A DNA stretch of 64,000 bases from Thermochaetoides thermophila DSM 1495 (taxonomy: Eukaryota; Ascomycota; Sordariomycetes; Sordariales; Chaetomiaceae), in assembly GCF_000221225.1 (NCBI RefSeq), contig NW_006383031.1, forward strand, positions 1,550,001 to 1,614,000, read 5' to 3'. The translations under genes were made by a program, and so were the position numbers. Below the pieces are notes generated by a model. It saw only the letters and a list, made by a program, of their open reading frames with translations. It did no database searches and had not been told where the DNA came from. Positions 12,182-23,170 of this stretch are shown one piece after another (positions within the stretch are counted from its first letter, which is position 1; every line of letters begins with the position of its first letter).

Positions 12182-13786
12182 ATGCCCGGCGGAGCGGCAC
12201 CGCCCCTAGCGGGCACTAACGGGCACGTCATCGAGGCCCCCGTTACTTGGAAGGCATACATGATGTGCGTCTTCGCTGCCTTCGGTGGTATCTTCTTTGG
12301 CTACGACTCTGGTTATATCTCCGGTGTGATGGGTATGAAATACTTCATTGAGGTCATCGAAGGCCCTGAGGCGGAGGTCCTCCCCTCCTGGAAGAAGTCT
12401 CTCATCACGTCCATTCTCTCTGCTGGTACTTTCTTCGGTGCCCTCATCGCAGGTGATCTTGCCGACTGGTTCGGTCGTCGTCTCACTATCATTCTGGGCT
12501 GCGCCGTCTTCATTGTTGGTGTCGTTCTACAGACTGCCTCCGCTTCTCTCGGCCTGATCGTCGCCGGTCGTCTCGTGGCTGGCTTCGGTGTTGGTTTCGT
12601 CAGCGCTATCATCATTCTCTACATGTCCGAGATCGCCCCCCGGAAGGTCCGCGGTGCTATTGTCTCCGGCTACCAGTTTTGCATTTGCATTGGTCTGCTG
12701 CTCGCCTCGGCTGTTGACTACGGTACCCAGGACCGGACCGATAGCGGCTCCTACCGTATCCCGATTGGTCTCCAGATGGCCTGGGCCCTGATTCTGGCCA
12801 CTGGTCTGTTCTTCCTCCCCGAGTCCCCCCGTTTCTACGTCAAGAAGGGCAATCTCGAGAAAGCCGCTATCACTCTGGCCCGTCTCCGTGACCAGCCGCG
12901 CGATTCCGGCTACATCAAGGACGAGCTGGCCGAGATCGTTGCCAACCACGAGTACGAGATGGCCGTCGTTCCTCAAGGAAACTACTTCCAGTCCTGGGCC
13001 AGCTGCTTCCGCGGCTCCCTTCGTCAACCCTCCAGCTACGTCCGCCGTACCATTCTCGGCACCTCGATGCAAATGATGCAGCAATGGACTGGCTGCAACT
13101 TTGTCTTCTACTTCGGCACGACCTTCTTCCAGCAGCTTGGCACCATCAGCAACCCCTTCTTGATGTCCCTCATCACTACCCTCGTCAACGTGTGCTCTAC
13201 CCCGATCTCCTTCTACACCATGGAGAAGCTTGGCCGTCGTCCCCTGCTGATCTGGGGCGCCTTCGGCATGGCGATCTGTGAATTCATCGTCGCTATCGTC
13301 GGCACCTGCCTCCCGGACGACACCAATGCAGTCAAAGGCATGATCGCGCTCATCTGTATCTACATTTTTTTCTTTGCTACCACCTGGGGTCCCGGCGCGT
13401 GGGTTGTGATCGGCGAGATCTTCCCGCTGCCCATGCGTGCCAAGGGCGTCGCCCTGTCGACCGCTAGCAATTGGCTGTGGAACTGCATCATCGCCGTCAT
13501 CACCCCCTACATGGTCGACGAGGACAAGGGCAACCTCGGTCCGAAGGTGTTCTACATTTGGGGTGCGCTGTGCACGCTCTGCTTCATCTACGCCTACCTG
13601 CTGGTGCCTGAGACCAAGGGCTTGACCCTTGAGCAGGTCGATCAAATGCTTGCGGAGACCACGCCTCGGACTAGCTCCAGGTGGGTGCCGCACGCTACTT
13701 ACACGGAGGGTGCGGAGCTTAAGGAGTCGATGGTTGGCCACCATGAGGAGAAGGTTGATGCTAGTGATGCTAGCGATCAGGTTTAA
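12182..13786 (+). CDS. MFS hexose transporter (sugar porter family)
   Basis: An intact 534-residue 12-helix sugar:proton symporter or facilitator of the plasma membrane. Family signatures appear in order: FGYDSGYISGVMG (about 39-51), DWFGRR (95-100), GRLVAGFGVGF (129-139) followed by SEIAPRKVRG, PESPRFY (213-219), QQWTGCNFVFYFG (300-312), EKLGRRPLL (348-356), WGPGAWVVIGEIFP (402-415) and VPETKGLTLEQVDQML (475-490). The N-terminus is short and the C-terminal tail of about 45 residues is acidic. There is no intron. The ATG at 12182 follows a long CT/CA-rich leader with no upstream ATG after about 12010, and has a good context (ATCACAATG). It resembles high-affinity glucose transporters of the HGT-1/HxtA class, but substrate cannot be fixed from sequence alone. 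A poly-T tract at about 13820-13834 lies just after the stop. Clustered CreA-type sites upstream suggest glucose control. Confidence 0.95.
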   Translation: MPGGAAPPLAGTNGHVIEAPVTWKAYMMCVFAAFGGIFFGYDSGYISGVMGMKYFIEVIEGPEAEVLPSWKKSLITSILSAGTFFGALIAGDLADWFGRRLTIILGCAVFIVGVVLQTASASLGLIVAGRLVAGFGVGFVSAIIILYMSEIAPRKVRGAIVSGYQFCICIGLLLASAVDYGTQDRTDSGSYRIPIGLQMAWALILATGLFFLPESPRFYVKKGNLEKAAITLARLRDQPRDSGYIKDELAEIVANHEYEMAVVPQGNYFQSWASCFRGSLRQPSSYVRRTILGTSMQMMQQWTGCNFVFYFGTTFFQQLGTISNPFLMSLITTLVNVCSTPISFYTMEKLGRRPLLIWGAFGMAICEFIVAIVGTCLPDDTNAVKGMIALICIYIFFFATTWGPGAWVVIGEIFPLPMRAKGVALSTASNWLWNCIIAVITPYMVDEDKGNLGPKVFYIWGALCTLCFIYAYLLVPETKGLTLEQVDQMLAETTPRTSSRWVPHATYTEGAELKESMVGHHEEKVDASDASDQV

Positions 13787-14010
13787 GGAATGATGGGTTT
13801 TGGTTAAGGATAAACTAAGTTTTTTTTTTTTTTCGGGTGTATATATCGTATGTAATTGGTGAATAACTTATGAGCGTCAACTTCTACTTTTCTCGTGTTC
13901 CCATTCAACCCTTATTGTGAAATCCTATGTCTCGGGCCCGCAAAAAGAGTTCTTCCCAACCCCTCGCTCCCTTCTATCCTTCAAGCCTCCTCACCCCCAC
14001 GAAGATCAGC

Positions 14011-14304
14011 TCACGGCCCTCTCTCCTCCTTCCCCGCACTCCTCTTACTCGGTGCATCCGTCGAACTGGTTCCGATATGCGCATCTTTGATATCGCTCCC
14101 CGGGGGGCCGACTGGCTCATCGAGGCCCCGGGCTCTTGTTCCTCCCGTTCCTGCAGCCGACTCCAACGCCTCCGAAATTCCAGGGGCTCCCGAACCCCGC
14201 GCCAAGGGCCGAGGCTGCTGGCGCCCGCCGTATGTCGCGTACAGTAGGCCTCCTGCAACGGCGGCAAATATGAGGAGGGGTCCTTTGCGGGAGACCTGAG
14301 ACAT
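14011..14304 (-). CDS. small single-helix membrane protein, unknown function
   Basis: A 97-residue protein starting MSQVSRKGPLLIFAAVAGGL, so one hydrophobic helix spans residues 8-26 directly after a short basic N-terminus. The rest is a flexible Gly/Pro/Ser/Ala-rich tail ending in a charged segment. Short one-helix proteins of this build are common in fungal mitochondria and ER. I do not recognise a named family. A longer overlapping frame in another phase (13974-14399) has no such organisation. The small size leaves some doubt that it is expressed. Confidence 0.55.
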   Translation of the reverse strand: MSQVSRKGPLLIFAAVAGGLLYATYGGRQQPRPLARGSGAPGISEALESAAGTGGTRARGLDEPVGPPGSDIKDAHIGTSSTDAPSKRSAGKEERGP

Positions 14305-14958
14305 TGTAGAATGCGGTTGGTATGTAGAGACTTGTTTGGAGTGTAGCGGAGTGGGTAGATTGCGATTGGTTTGTCACAACAAAGATCGCTGGTCTTCAAT
14401 ACAGAGCGGCAGATCAGCTCTCAGCAAATGGTTCCTTGTTTATTGTTTGGATGTCGCTTCCAGTGATAGCCACATCAATTTTGAATTCTGTTGTGTGTTT
14501 CCTAGATCGAGAAAGTGGTTACCAGCGATGGATAATTTAACAGAGCTTCCAAGGTTGAGCTGTCGTGATGTAAGAGTGGAGATGAGAATGGGCGTGGTAG
14601 GGTCATGATGCCATCAATTTCTCCATCTCCTTTGTTCAGGCAAAGGGGGAAGCTTCGCCCCTTTCTTTGTTCCCGTTAGAGCCGGAAGAAAATTTAAGCA
14701 AGCCGACGTCATACACCTACCTTGATTCCATGGAGCAAATCAAAAAGCAAAAAACTCCACACGCAACCTCGGACGGTTAAGATTTTGCTTTAGGGATCAA
14801 ATGTGTATTAATTGTTCTGCGTAGCTCATAAGATGTTTTTTTGCCTTATCCTTGGTTCCTTCCCTTACACATTACTGTCCCATGCTAATCTTATCTAGGA
14901 TCTTGGCTAAGATACTAGCAGGCACATTACCTAAGCTCACCTCCATTACTCATATCTT
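14305..14958. other. intergenic
   Basis: Spacer between two minus-strand genes: upstream region of the small membrane protein and 3' region of the SurE-like gene. AT-rich in the middle. No coding frame is supported. Confidence 0.5.
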
Positions 14959-16193
14959 CTAAAGTGCCAGAACCAGACTTGCCAAAAGCAAGAGGCTGGG
15001 AATAGTCATGCCTGCAGCCATAGCTGTCACCGTGGCTGGGGGAGGAGACACAGGGGTGGTTGGAGTCGCAGTGGGAATGGTAAGGTTGCCAGTGGCAGAA
15101 ACGTTGGGCACGACTGGAGGGGGCTGAACAAGGGGAACCGGAGGAGCATTCAAGCATCTCTCATCAGTAGCTGCATCGAAATTGACAGCAAACATGACGA
15201 CCCTGGCGACGCATTCCGGCGTTTCTCCCCTGGGCACCTTGATGCCAACGAAACCAACATCGAAGTCCTCGTTGGTGTAGACTGGTTCAGGAAGACCTGT
15301 CGTGAAGAGCCCCATCGTGGCATCGAACTGAACATTGCCGACGGGGACATCCTGGGAACCCCTAATGAGAACGAAAGAGGGATTTTTACAATTATCAGAG
15401 GAAGCGGGGAGGTCCACAGCAACACCAACACCCTGAGGCAGGACCGGACCACCAGCAGCTCTCTCAATAAAACTTTCAACGAGTGAAGCAGCCATACGTG
15501 CGGTGGCAGTCCACGGGTCAACAAAGTCGGTGTTAGTCCGGTTTTGGATCCATGAGTACGGGATGACTGGGTGATGCTCTGTCCAGAAAGCAATAGCCGG
15601 AACGCCGCGCTGGAGAGCAGCATACGCAGGCCCCATGATGCCCACAGTGGTGTAGGGGAATTTGAGCGACACGCGGTTGATGTTCGGACCGGAGATGATT
15701 AAGTCGGGACGAGAGACCTTGTGAAATTGGGGAAGAATGTAGTCCAAGGCGACGATGACCTGAGCCACGGTGCTGCCATTGTAGTACCAGATGTGGTCGT
15801 CGTGAGGATCGTGACCAAGAGACGGTTCTCCAGCCTTGACCAAACCTGATTGGGTTAGCAGCCGGAAATGTTTCCTTGATCACCATTGCTGACTTACCCC
15901 AGTCGCCATCAACAGTAAGCTTAGGCTCGGTGGTGAAGCCGGTTTGGAAGTCGACCTTGCTGTGGCCAGTTGGGGCCGCAACGATGAAAGTGTTGTGGCC
16001 GTGGGAGTTCAGTACCTTGTACAGCTCACGAACACTGGCACTTCCGAAGCCGTCGTCTGTCTGCTACGAGTTAATAACGTGGTCTTCAAGACAATTGCCA
16101 GACGGAGAGGGCAGTTACGGTGATCAGAATGTTCAGGCCCAAGGCCCTGAGGACGAAGGCGGTAGACGCCACCAGAGCCAAAGCAGAGCGCAT
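14959..16193 (-). CDS. GPI-anchored SurE-like acid phosphatase / 5'(3')-nucleotidase
   Basis: Three exons on the minus strand: 16193-16119, 16060-15898 and 15845-14959, joined by introns of 58 and 52 bases with GT..AG ends. The frame closes at 374 aa. Residues 1-25 (MRSALALVASTAFVLRALGL then NILIT) are a signal peptide running into the first SurE strand. The acidic pair of the metal site is present (TDDGFGSASVREL), though the usual Asn before it reads as Thr with this acceptor. IISGPNINRVSLKFPYTTVG matches the SGPN metal/active-site loop, and GVPAIAFW follows. After the catalytic domain comes a Pro/Thr-rich stalk and a hydrophobic end (MTIPSLLLLASLVLAL) typical of GPI attachment. Likely role: hydrolysis of phosphate monoesters at the cell surface. 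Using TAG at 16064 as acceptor would add one Gln and not change the frame. Confidence 0.88.
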
Positions 16194-17895
16194 AGTAAGA
16201 TCAAAGCCGTAGCCTTCGAAAGGGGTGGACTGGTTGGTATGCTCCTCAGATACCCAGGATCAACAATGGATAGTGGGACAGTCGACTTTGATGGGCAGGA
16301 AGTTGAGCGTGTGGTGCTGTTGGCTCGAGATGGATGTAGGAGTCGGGAGATTATTGCTGCATTGAGCAATCAATGCAGAAAACACGACTTATCGCAATTT
16401 TCGACTCTGGAAAGGGCGTTCAGCTTTTGGTCAGGCAGGAATACCCGGGGAGTGCTGGGGTGGGATGGAAGGAGCGTGGAGATCTCTCCTCCCTCAAACT
16501 GCCATCGGTCAGTTTTCGACCCTCAACCATTTCGCTGCTCGCCCGGTAATAATCCATTCTGAGATGTCTGACATTCGGCTCTCTGAGAAAAAGACACTTT
16601 GCAAAGTGCCAGCATCGAGAAGGCAACATACTAGCAGGAGTCATCACCAATAAGGGTGGAGAGGGAACTTTGGCATCACCCTGGCGAACACTTGAAAGTC
16701 ATAATACTGACAGCATGGCAGAGGCAAAAAGGCTTCTTATGAATTTTGATCCTCTTTTTGTAATATACACAATATCTCCAACATAGCAACCTGACTCTTC
16801 CTTTCTCCATTGTCTCTTACAAGCTAAGACCCCGTTTCAACACTACATAACACTATCCTTCAGAAGCCCACTCACCTCGAGTATTTGAAAAACCTCTCAT
16901 ACGTTTTCTCTTCATCTCGATCTGTGATCGTGGAGTTTTTTTCTCACGGCTCGACATGCCATCCCATCCGATCGCCAAATCCAGGTGGGGTCTCAGATCT
17001 CACGTAGATACAGATCGCACTGTCTATCAACAAGGCAGAAAGATGGCGGCATCAAACACTACAGGCAAGTAGCCTTGTACCATACGCCGGCTTTCTGAGT
17101 CCGTAGCTATCATCTCATCTCATTGATCGTGTTCCTCATGAGCCGCGAGATGCTATGCAGTGGAGTTTACTTCCCGTGAACCATTCCACTTCCAGCATTC
17201 TGGTCGAATGAGCGTGTTGGGTTACATCAATGGTAGCCAAGCTCCCAGACTGCCCCTGTTTGATGTGCAGAGTGCTGGATCAATGCTCGGATGGCTCTCA
17301 ATGATGCCAGGGGTGGTGGCATCCGAAGAAGAGCCCAGAAACTGAGGCGCGACCGGCACCCTACTTGGCGTCTGGTCTGGGGACTGTTAAAGCAGGCAAA
17401 TGAAGAACTGTTTTCAACTCAAGCGCTGAGGGCATGAGGATCTACTAAGTAACTGAATTTGGAAATTGGAGAAGAGCGAGAAAATGTGTGGAGAGTGAGA
17501 TTGTACGTTTAATTATGGGAATATACGCCGATGTTCTGCGTATCCAATATGAACATGAAGAGTAGATACCCGGGTATTGTGCAAGAATTGCCCAGCATCA
17601 ACTCCAAACACCATTCAGGGATGTAATACTTCTGCCCATCTTCATATCCCCAGATCCAAAAAAAAAACTTTGGCCGACGCGTTTGCAAGAACTCGTATGA
17701 ATCGATGCTGCGAGTCTCGGAGAAACTTTGAACAGTAATTTCCGATAATCTCGAAGGTGAACAAAAGTCGAGGGGAAGTCCTCATTTCCAGAGGATCCAA
17801 GTCTCGAATCGCCGTTGAACCGTAGCCAACTCCTTCAACGCGTTGACCTTTTCTTCACAAAGCCGACATCCAAACACCTATCCTCTGCCGTCCCT
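16194..17895. other. intergenic, with one possible small gene
   Basis: The promoter of the SurE-like gene (minus) lies at the left. A CT-rich leader-like stretch at about 16795-16955 precedes a possible small plus-strand ORF listed separately. From 17.1 to 17.9 kb I see nothing that codes. Confidence 0.5.
16956..17072 (+). CDS. possible 38-residue small protein
   Basis: An ATG in fair context follows about 160 bases of CT-rich leader like those of real genes here. The frame reads MPSHPIAKSRWGLRSHVDTD and continues 18 more residues to TAG. A GT at 17069 and a CAG acceptor at about 17160 could replace the last Lys codon by a short alternative end. No family is recognised. It is kept because leader and start look right, but its size makes chance a real alternative. 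Confidence 0.25.
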   Translation: MPSHPIAKSRWGLRSHVDTDRTVYQQGRKMAASNTTGK

Positions 17896-18168
17896 CTACC
17901 TCTCCTGCCTCATCAGATAGAGTATGAGAACGGGCCATCCTGTTGACAACAAAAGTGCCGCACATATGGAAACTGGGCCTATGTCCCTTTCTCCGTGAGG
18001 GCCAGCCCAGCGCTTGATCAGTTCGACGGCACACCAGATCATGCCGATGCCGTAGAGAGAGCCAATCCAGGCGACGCCCAGGATGATGCTGTTCAAGCGG
18101 TCCTCAGGGGAGAGGAGGGCGCCCGAAGTATCGGCAAAGGGTTCCGAGAGGGAGAGGTTGTTGCCCAT
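17896..18168 (-). CDS. small two-helix membrane protein, unknown function
   Basis: A 90-residue protein with two clear hydrophobic helices, about residues 27-51 (IILGVAWIGSLYGIGMIWCA) and 64-86 (GPVSICAALLLSTGWPVLIL), separated by a short charged loop (KRWAGPHGERD). The N-terminus MGNNLSLSEP fits the N-myristoylation pattern (Gly2, Ser6), suggesting lipid attachment; that is inference. No intron is needed. I do not recognise a named family, but length and helix spacing look like a real conserved fungal protein. Confidence 0.6.
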   Translation of the reverse strand: MGNNLSLSEPFADTSGALLSPEDRLNSIILGVAWIGSLYGIGMIWCAVELIKRWAGPHGERDIGPVSICAALLLSTGWPVLILYLMRQER

Positions 18169-19182
18169 CGTGTTTGAATGATCGTTGACTTAGTGTCGGG
18201 AAGTTGGATTGGATTACGATTCGTAAGGAATGATATGGGTCGGCAAAGCTCCTCGGTGTTGGTCGTTAAGACTGGGCTCAAACGAACTGAAAGACGTGAA
18301 GAACAAAGCAGGCCCCCTGGAACAAGCAAATCGACCAGCGACACGAATCGAAGATGACGAGAAGTCGAAGGAGTGTGATAATGCGATCGTCAACCAGCGA
18401 CCAGCACTGTCACAAACTCATGGCCAGCAACGAGCGACGACTGTCTCCCAGCTGATGGGTGAGAGAGAGGAAGAGAAAGGATGGAGGAAAAAGTTGGGTA
18501 GAGCCCAATGAAGAAACAATATCTTCCCAGCCCACAGAGGGAACGGGGGGCACCAAGCGATTCTTCAACATGCTGCCCATCCTACTCAAGCCTCAGTCCC
18601 TTCTCCTGCTTGAGCCTGCTCCCGTTGGCGATCTGACGCCATGGTTTCCATCGGATAGGCTCCGGCGAGGGCGGCGATTGGCTGCAGCAGCAAAGCTTGT
18701 CTCAGATGTCACCCGTTCGCTTGCGCGGGGAGCCCCAGCTTGAGACGGCTGCTGCCGCAAGAATGCTAAGACCTGTCCAAGTGGGCCCACTGCCCGCGGG
18801 TTAGGGGTACATGAAGCCCGTGCGTGACAGGGTTAATGGGCCTTGGCAGCTGCCTTGGCGCTTCGACGGCGCTTGGCGGGGTGAGTGAATGGAGCTCACG
18901 ACTGGTTCGCGATGTTCAAAGGCAGGCGTGACTTTTGCCGTCGTCCCATCTTGGGGGAAGAGACGAAGAAATCAGATGATTTCTGCAGCCTTGCCGAAGG
19001 TCCGGAGAACAGAGCGCTTAAACTCGTACGGAGACTTTTCGATGTAAGATCCAATATCTTAATGCAGCTAAAGATACGGATTACAACAGCAGATCAGAAA
19101 CGGCGCTATGACGTTCGGGTATCCTCTTAGCTCTCGAAAGTGCATGCCAATCTTTCCGAATTATCTTCTAACCCATCACCAT
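18169..19182. other. intergenic
   Basis: Upstream region of the two-helix protein and 3' side of the methyltransferase. GC-rich frames around 18.46-18.79 kb open on both strands are low-complexity and not supported as genes. Confidence 0.5.
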
Positions 19183-21210
19183 TTAGTTTTGATTTCCAGC
19201 AGACGACGAGGGGAATGAAGGTGAGGAATTCGAGGGATTAAGAGGCTTCTGAGCATAAATGCACCGCAGTTTGAAGACAGGGTGAATGCTCTTATCACGC
19301 AGCTGTTGGCGCAACTCCGCGGTGTAGGCCTTGATCTCTTCGGTCGTCCAACCCATGATCTCCTTGAAGGTGTACAGCACGACGCCTGCTCTCGATGTTA
19401 ACCCTTACCCCCAAGCTCTTCCAGGATGATACTCACCCTCCATATCCTGCTCCATGGACGCATGCATATATTCGCCCATGAGTTTGAGCTTCTCGTCCTT
19501 CGGCCAGCCGGTTAGGGGACACTACATGCTGTCAGCAAGAAGGCTACGATAACATCCCCATGGACACTCTCGACCACTCACATTGAAATCCCATTGGCAC
19601 AGCTTTATGAAACCAGCCTCCTCTAGCCCTTTTCTCTGCAGGTCATCATTAATGACACAAAAGCTTCTCCCGATCCTGTCCCCGGCCTCGCGGAATGTCT
19701 TGCCCCACTGGTCGAGCGGCGTTCCCTCTTTGACGGGCCCGTCCTCGCTGGTGAGCATCGCGTCCGCCTCGAACGTCTCGATCCATCCTCCTGGCTTGAG
19801 CACGCGGTATGCTTGTCGGAATAGCTCGGTCCAGTTCGGGATGGACCCGAAGAGGTAGCGGATATGCACAAAGTCGAAGCTTTCCTCGTCATATGTCCAG
19901 GGCTGTGTACAATCTTCCATCTCGAAGGAGATGTTGGGTGGTACCCAGGTCGGCTGGATGGGCGAGATGTCCGTGCCAACTACTTGGGCATTGGGGAAGC
20001 GATCGGCGAATTCGCTGCAGGAGTCAGCATAGTGAGGTCGAGGGGAGCAAGAAGCTGCTGAAAAGGCTTACATTGCCCACATGCCTGCGTCCTCATCAGC
20101 TGGGTTCAGACAGCTGGTGTCAGTAGGTAAGCATACCTGTTCCCGTTCCAACATCTAACACATTTACCACCTTGGTCATGTCCAGCGGTGCGCAGAAGAG
20201 CCGGTTGTCGAGGGCAAGTGTCAGGACATGGTGACTAGCTGGTCAGCTTATCGTCAAACCCATATTCAACGGGTTCCTTACATGATATCGAGGAACTGGT
20301 TATGTCTATCGTCGTTCGGACCCCTAGTTCGAGTCAGTTTAAGGTATAAGCGGCGTGATACCAGCCAAAACCTACCAATAATATGCCGTCGCCGACCTCT
20401 CACTATGATATGTCCGGCCCTCGATGTTCCTGTACTGGAATATACTGTCCGCAAGGGATGTGATATCACTTATTATTGACGTCCCATATGCCGAGTCCCG
20501 ATCTAGGTCTTCTACTTGGACTGGCTATCATTCACAAAAAACTTCTGTCAGCAATCTAGGTCCCGGCAATGGCCCGTTCATGGATGTATGTCTCAGCCCC
20601 GGGGAGTAGATCAAAGGACAAAATTCGTCTGCTCCCACCGCCGTGCAAGCTTACAACTCACCTCCTGTACCCAAGGTACTTCCGGAAGTATATTCTGGTC
20701 TAAGCTATTAATTGGAGATAACTGACGGGAACTTGCTGGGCCAGGACTTGTCGGACCAGGATTTGCTGGACCGGGACTTGCTGGATTTAGGCTTGTCCGA
20801 CTTTGACTTGCTGGATCTGGACTTGCTGGATCTGGACTTGCTGGACCTGGACTCGCTGGAGCAGAGCTTGCTGGAACAGAGCTCACTGGACCCGAACTTG
20901 CTGGGCTCGGACTCGCTACATCTAGACTCGCTGGAATAGAGCTTGCTGGAACAGGGCTCACTGGAGCGGAATTTGGTGGGCCGACACTTGGACTGGAACT
21001 CGCTGGACCGGAACTTAGGCCGGGGCTTGCTGGTTCGGAACTTGCTGGACGGGGGCTCGCGGGGCCGGGAGTGGGATCATGGGCAAGCTCGGGGTCAGAT
21101 TCGGGGGTAGGCTCGCGGGTTGTTTCGGGCGCAGCATCAGAAGCGGGACCATTGTCAACAGTAGGGCTGACAGCACGTGGCGATGGAGTCGCGCCTAATG
21201 GAGGTTCCAT
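19183..21210 (-). CDS. LaeA-like SAM-dependent methyltransferase with Pro/Ala/Ser repeat N-terminus
   Basis: Eight exons on the minus strand give an unbroken 523-residue protein: 21210-20662, 20524-20376, 20323-20282, 20234-20137, 20084-20072 (only 13 bases), 20014-19582, 19521-19437 and 19385-19183. All junctions are GT..AG and phases agree. Exon 1 encodes 183 residues of degenerate PASPG-type repeats. The conserved part follows: SLADSIFQYRNIEGRTYHSE, the AdoMet motif VVNVLDVGTGTG, ADRFPNAQVVGTDISPIQPT with WVPPNI, FDFVHIRYLFGSIPNW, and the family's RVLKPGGWIETFEADA. It belongs to the class I methyltransferases related to LaeA and to TAM-domain enzymes. The family includes regulators of secondary metabolism, but most members have no known substrate and no biosynthetic cluster is visible here, so its role is open. 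Confidence 0.92.
20740..21060. repeat. 15-base minisatellite inside methyltransferase exon 1
   Basis: On the plus strand a unit close to CTTGCTGGATCTGGA recurs about every 15 bases, with point differences between copies. On the coding (minus) strand it encodes five-residue PASPG-like units. Period and frame agree, so unit gain or loss would change protein length without a frameshift. Edges are approximate because outer copies are degenerate. Confidence 0.85.
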
Positions 21211-23170
21211 TTTTTCCGGCCGGGTCGGCAGATTCGGTCGTATAAATGACGGGAACGCGGTACGGGAACGGGATGGTAGAGTTTAACCGGGGCCGGGGTT
21301 TCACGGCATACAATAAACTCGATGCAGGTCCCGGAGAGAAGCTTCTCGGAGGTTCAATGATGTTGTTGGTTGAAGAGAGTGCGACAAAATTAGGGTACGT
21401 CACGGTGCCGACCGCATCAACAGGCGGGGAGCGTGTTGAGCAGGGGTATCCAACAAACACGTGTGACACCAGGCAAAGGATCGAAGGTAGGGATGAAAAA
21501 GTTCAGGAGTAAAGGAGAGAGGAATTAACAACTGGATTTTGCTTCATGAAGACTGCTGGGAAGAAAAGGAACCGTCCCTGGCTGGATTCTCTCTCCTGAA
21601 AATTCTCCCACGCTTCATCTCCTTCGCTGCGGCTCGCCTCGCTACATCCGAGATGCAAGATACACCAGATTGCACGCGTGGTCATTTGCATGTGGGTTGT
21701 GGCTGCTCGCCTGCTCGCTCGGCTGTGAGTGCAGGGGTATTCGATTTGAGGAGCCGAGAAACCCCAAGGCAAGCCACAATCACACAGTTCAAATTTTTGC
21801 CCAATGCCAGCGAGAGTTTGGGATCCCTCCGAATAGTCGTGCAGTGCGTCGTCTGGTACGGGCCAGTGGTACAGCACCTTCTGGACCGGATCGGAGTTAA
21901 CGCCGAACGTAGCCGGATCGGCGTGACTCGTGGGGCTGTGGGCGGTGTCGCAGTCTAACGGGAGCTGCGGGTTTGTCTCATAATATTTACTTCTTCCCTT
22001 GCGTCTAGATATCTGAGCTGATGTCTTACACAACTTAGATGCGGACAAGATGATTGGGATGACATGTTGATGTCGACATTGAGCAGGCGATAATCAATGA
22101 TGAAGGTTTTGGATTTAGGGGCTTAGAACCAGCCCCCAACCATCGACCTTGCCGATAGCCGGCTCGGCTACCGCAAGCGACGGATAACGGCTCGTATTAT
22201 CTCTCCCCGTGTACGGAGAAAAGCCATATCGGGTTGTCCGAAACTGTATCGAAATCCTTTGATCCCATGCCCGAGGAGTTATTAGGATGCATCGCTAGCC
22301 CTTTCAAAGCTTTCTTCCTGAGGCATACGATCGCAAACTGCCGTATGCCATATGCCATACGCCGTTGAGTTAGCCCCGAAGGTGCGTTCTCTTCCTGTAT
22401 TTCTCAACATGGACGAGTTCCTGTTGTTGAACGAACTGAGCCCGACGGGTCCAAGTCATGACGAATCGCCGCAGTAAGGCATGCTACCATGAAACTCCGG
22501 GAGGGTGACATGCATCATTAGCGCCGGTGTTTTGGGGAGGGCCCGCGGGGGGGGGGGGGAGGTTCTGTACATATTGAACGGCTGGTATGGGGCGAGCCGA
22601 ACTTGATATCGATAACGTCGAAGACCAGAGAGAGACTCAGGCCGGACATTCGGAGTCATTTTGATCATAAATTCGGAGCGCAGGCAAAGGAGGGAGGGTC
22701 TTCTATTCACACTTAGGCCGTATCATTAAAGTAAATCACCCGGTTATCGTCTCAACAGTTGATATCATCACCATCCATTCGCTAGGGTAAGAAAATGGCT
22801 TCATGAAACACCATCATGCTAAGTCCCATGTGTTACCCACCCAACAGTATGCAAAACATTCAGTAAGACCAAAAAAACCGAGTCTTTTGACCAGAATGCC
22901 ACCATGACTTTCCTTTACCAACGTCAGAGTCACGATCTTGGTACCAGCTATCGTTGTACAGCTAAAACTGCATCCAAAAAGCAAGCAAACATCCGCCTAG
23001 GGTCGTGTTCACATGAGACAGAACCAGAGACAAGCCGCACACCACGATACCGCAAACCACACGTCATACGAGAAATCGAACCCCCTTTCCAAACCAAGCA
23101 GACAGCTTGCAAAAGTCATCATCAAAACGACAGACGGTAGCCAACCACCCTACCAAGCAGAACATCCCCT
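21211..23170. other. intergenic
   Basis: About 2 kb between the methyltransferase start and the VPS13 stop. It contains a 13-base G run (22547-22559) and a near-palindromic CGTATGCCATATGCCATACG at about 22340. A 181-codon minus frame (21503-22048) has no recognisable domain and is not supported. Confidence 0.5.

Noticed and set aside
12527..13744. 405-codon open frame antisense to the hexose transporter
   Set aside because: It is the mirror of a highly codon-biased gene. Its translation is Asp/Gly/His-rich with no domain.
20712..20939. Leucine-rich-repeat-like plus-strand frame (repeated LLDLD)
   Set aside because: It is the antisense reading of the PASPG minisatellite; the minus strand reads through correct splice sites into a methyltransferase.
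21503..22048. 181-codon minus-strand frame
   Set aside because: No domain, no signal or helix pattern and no conserved-looking segment.
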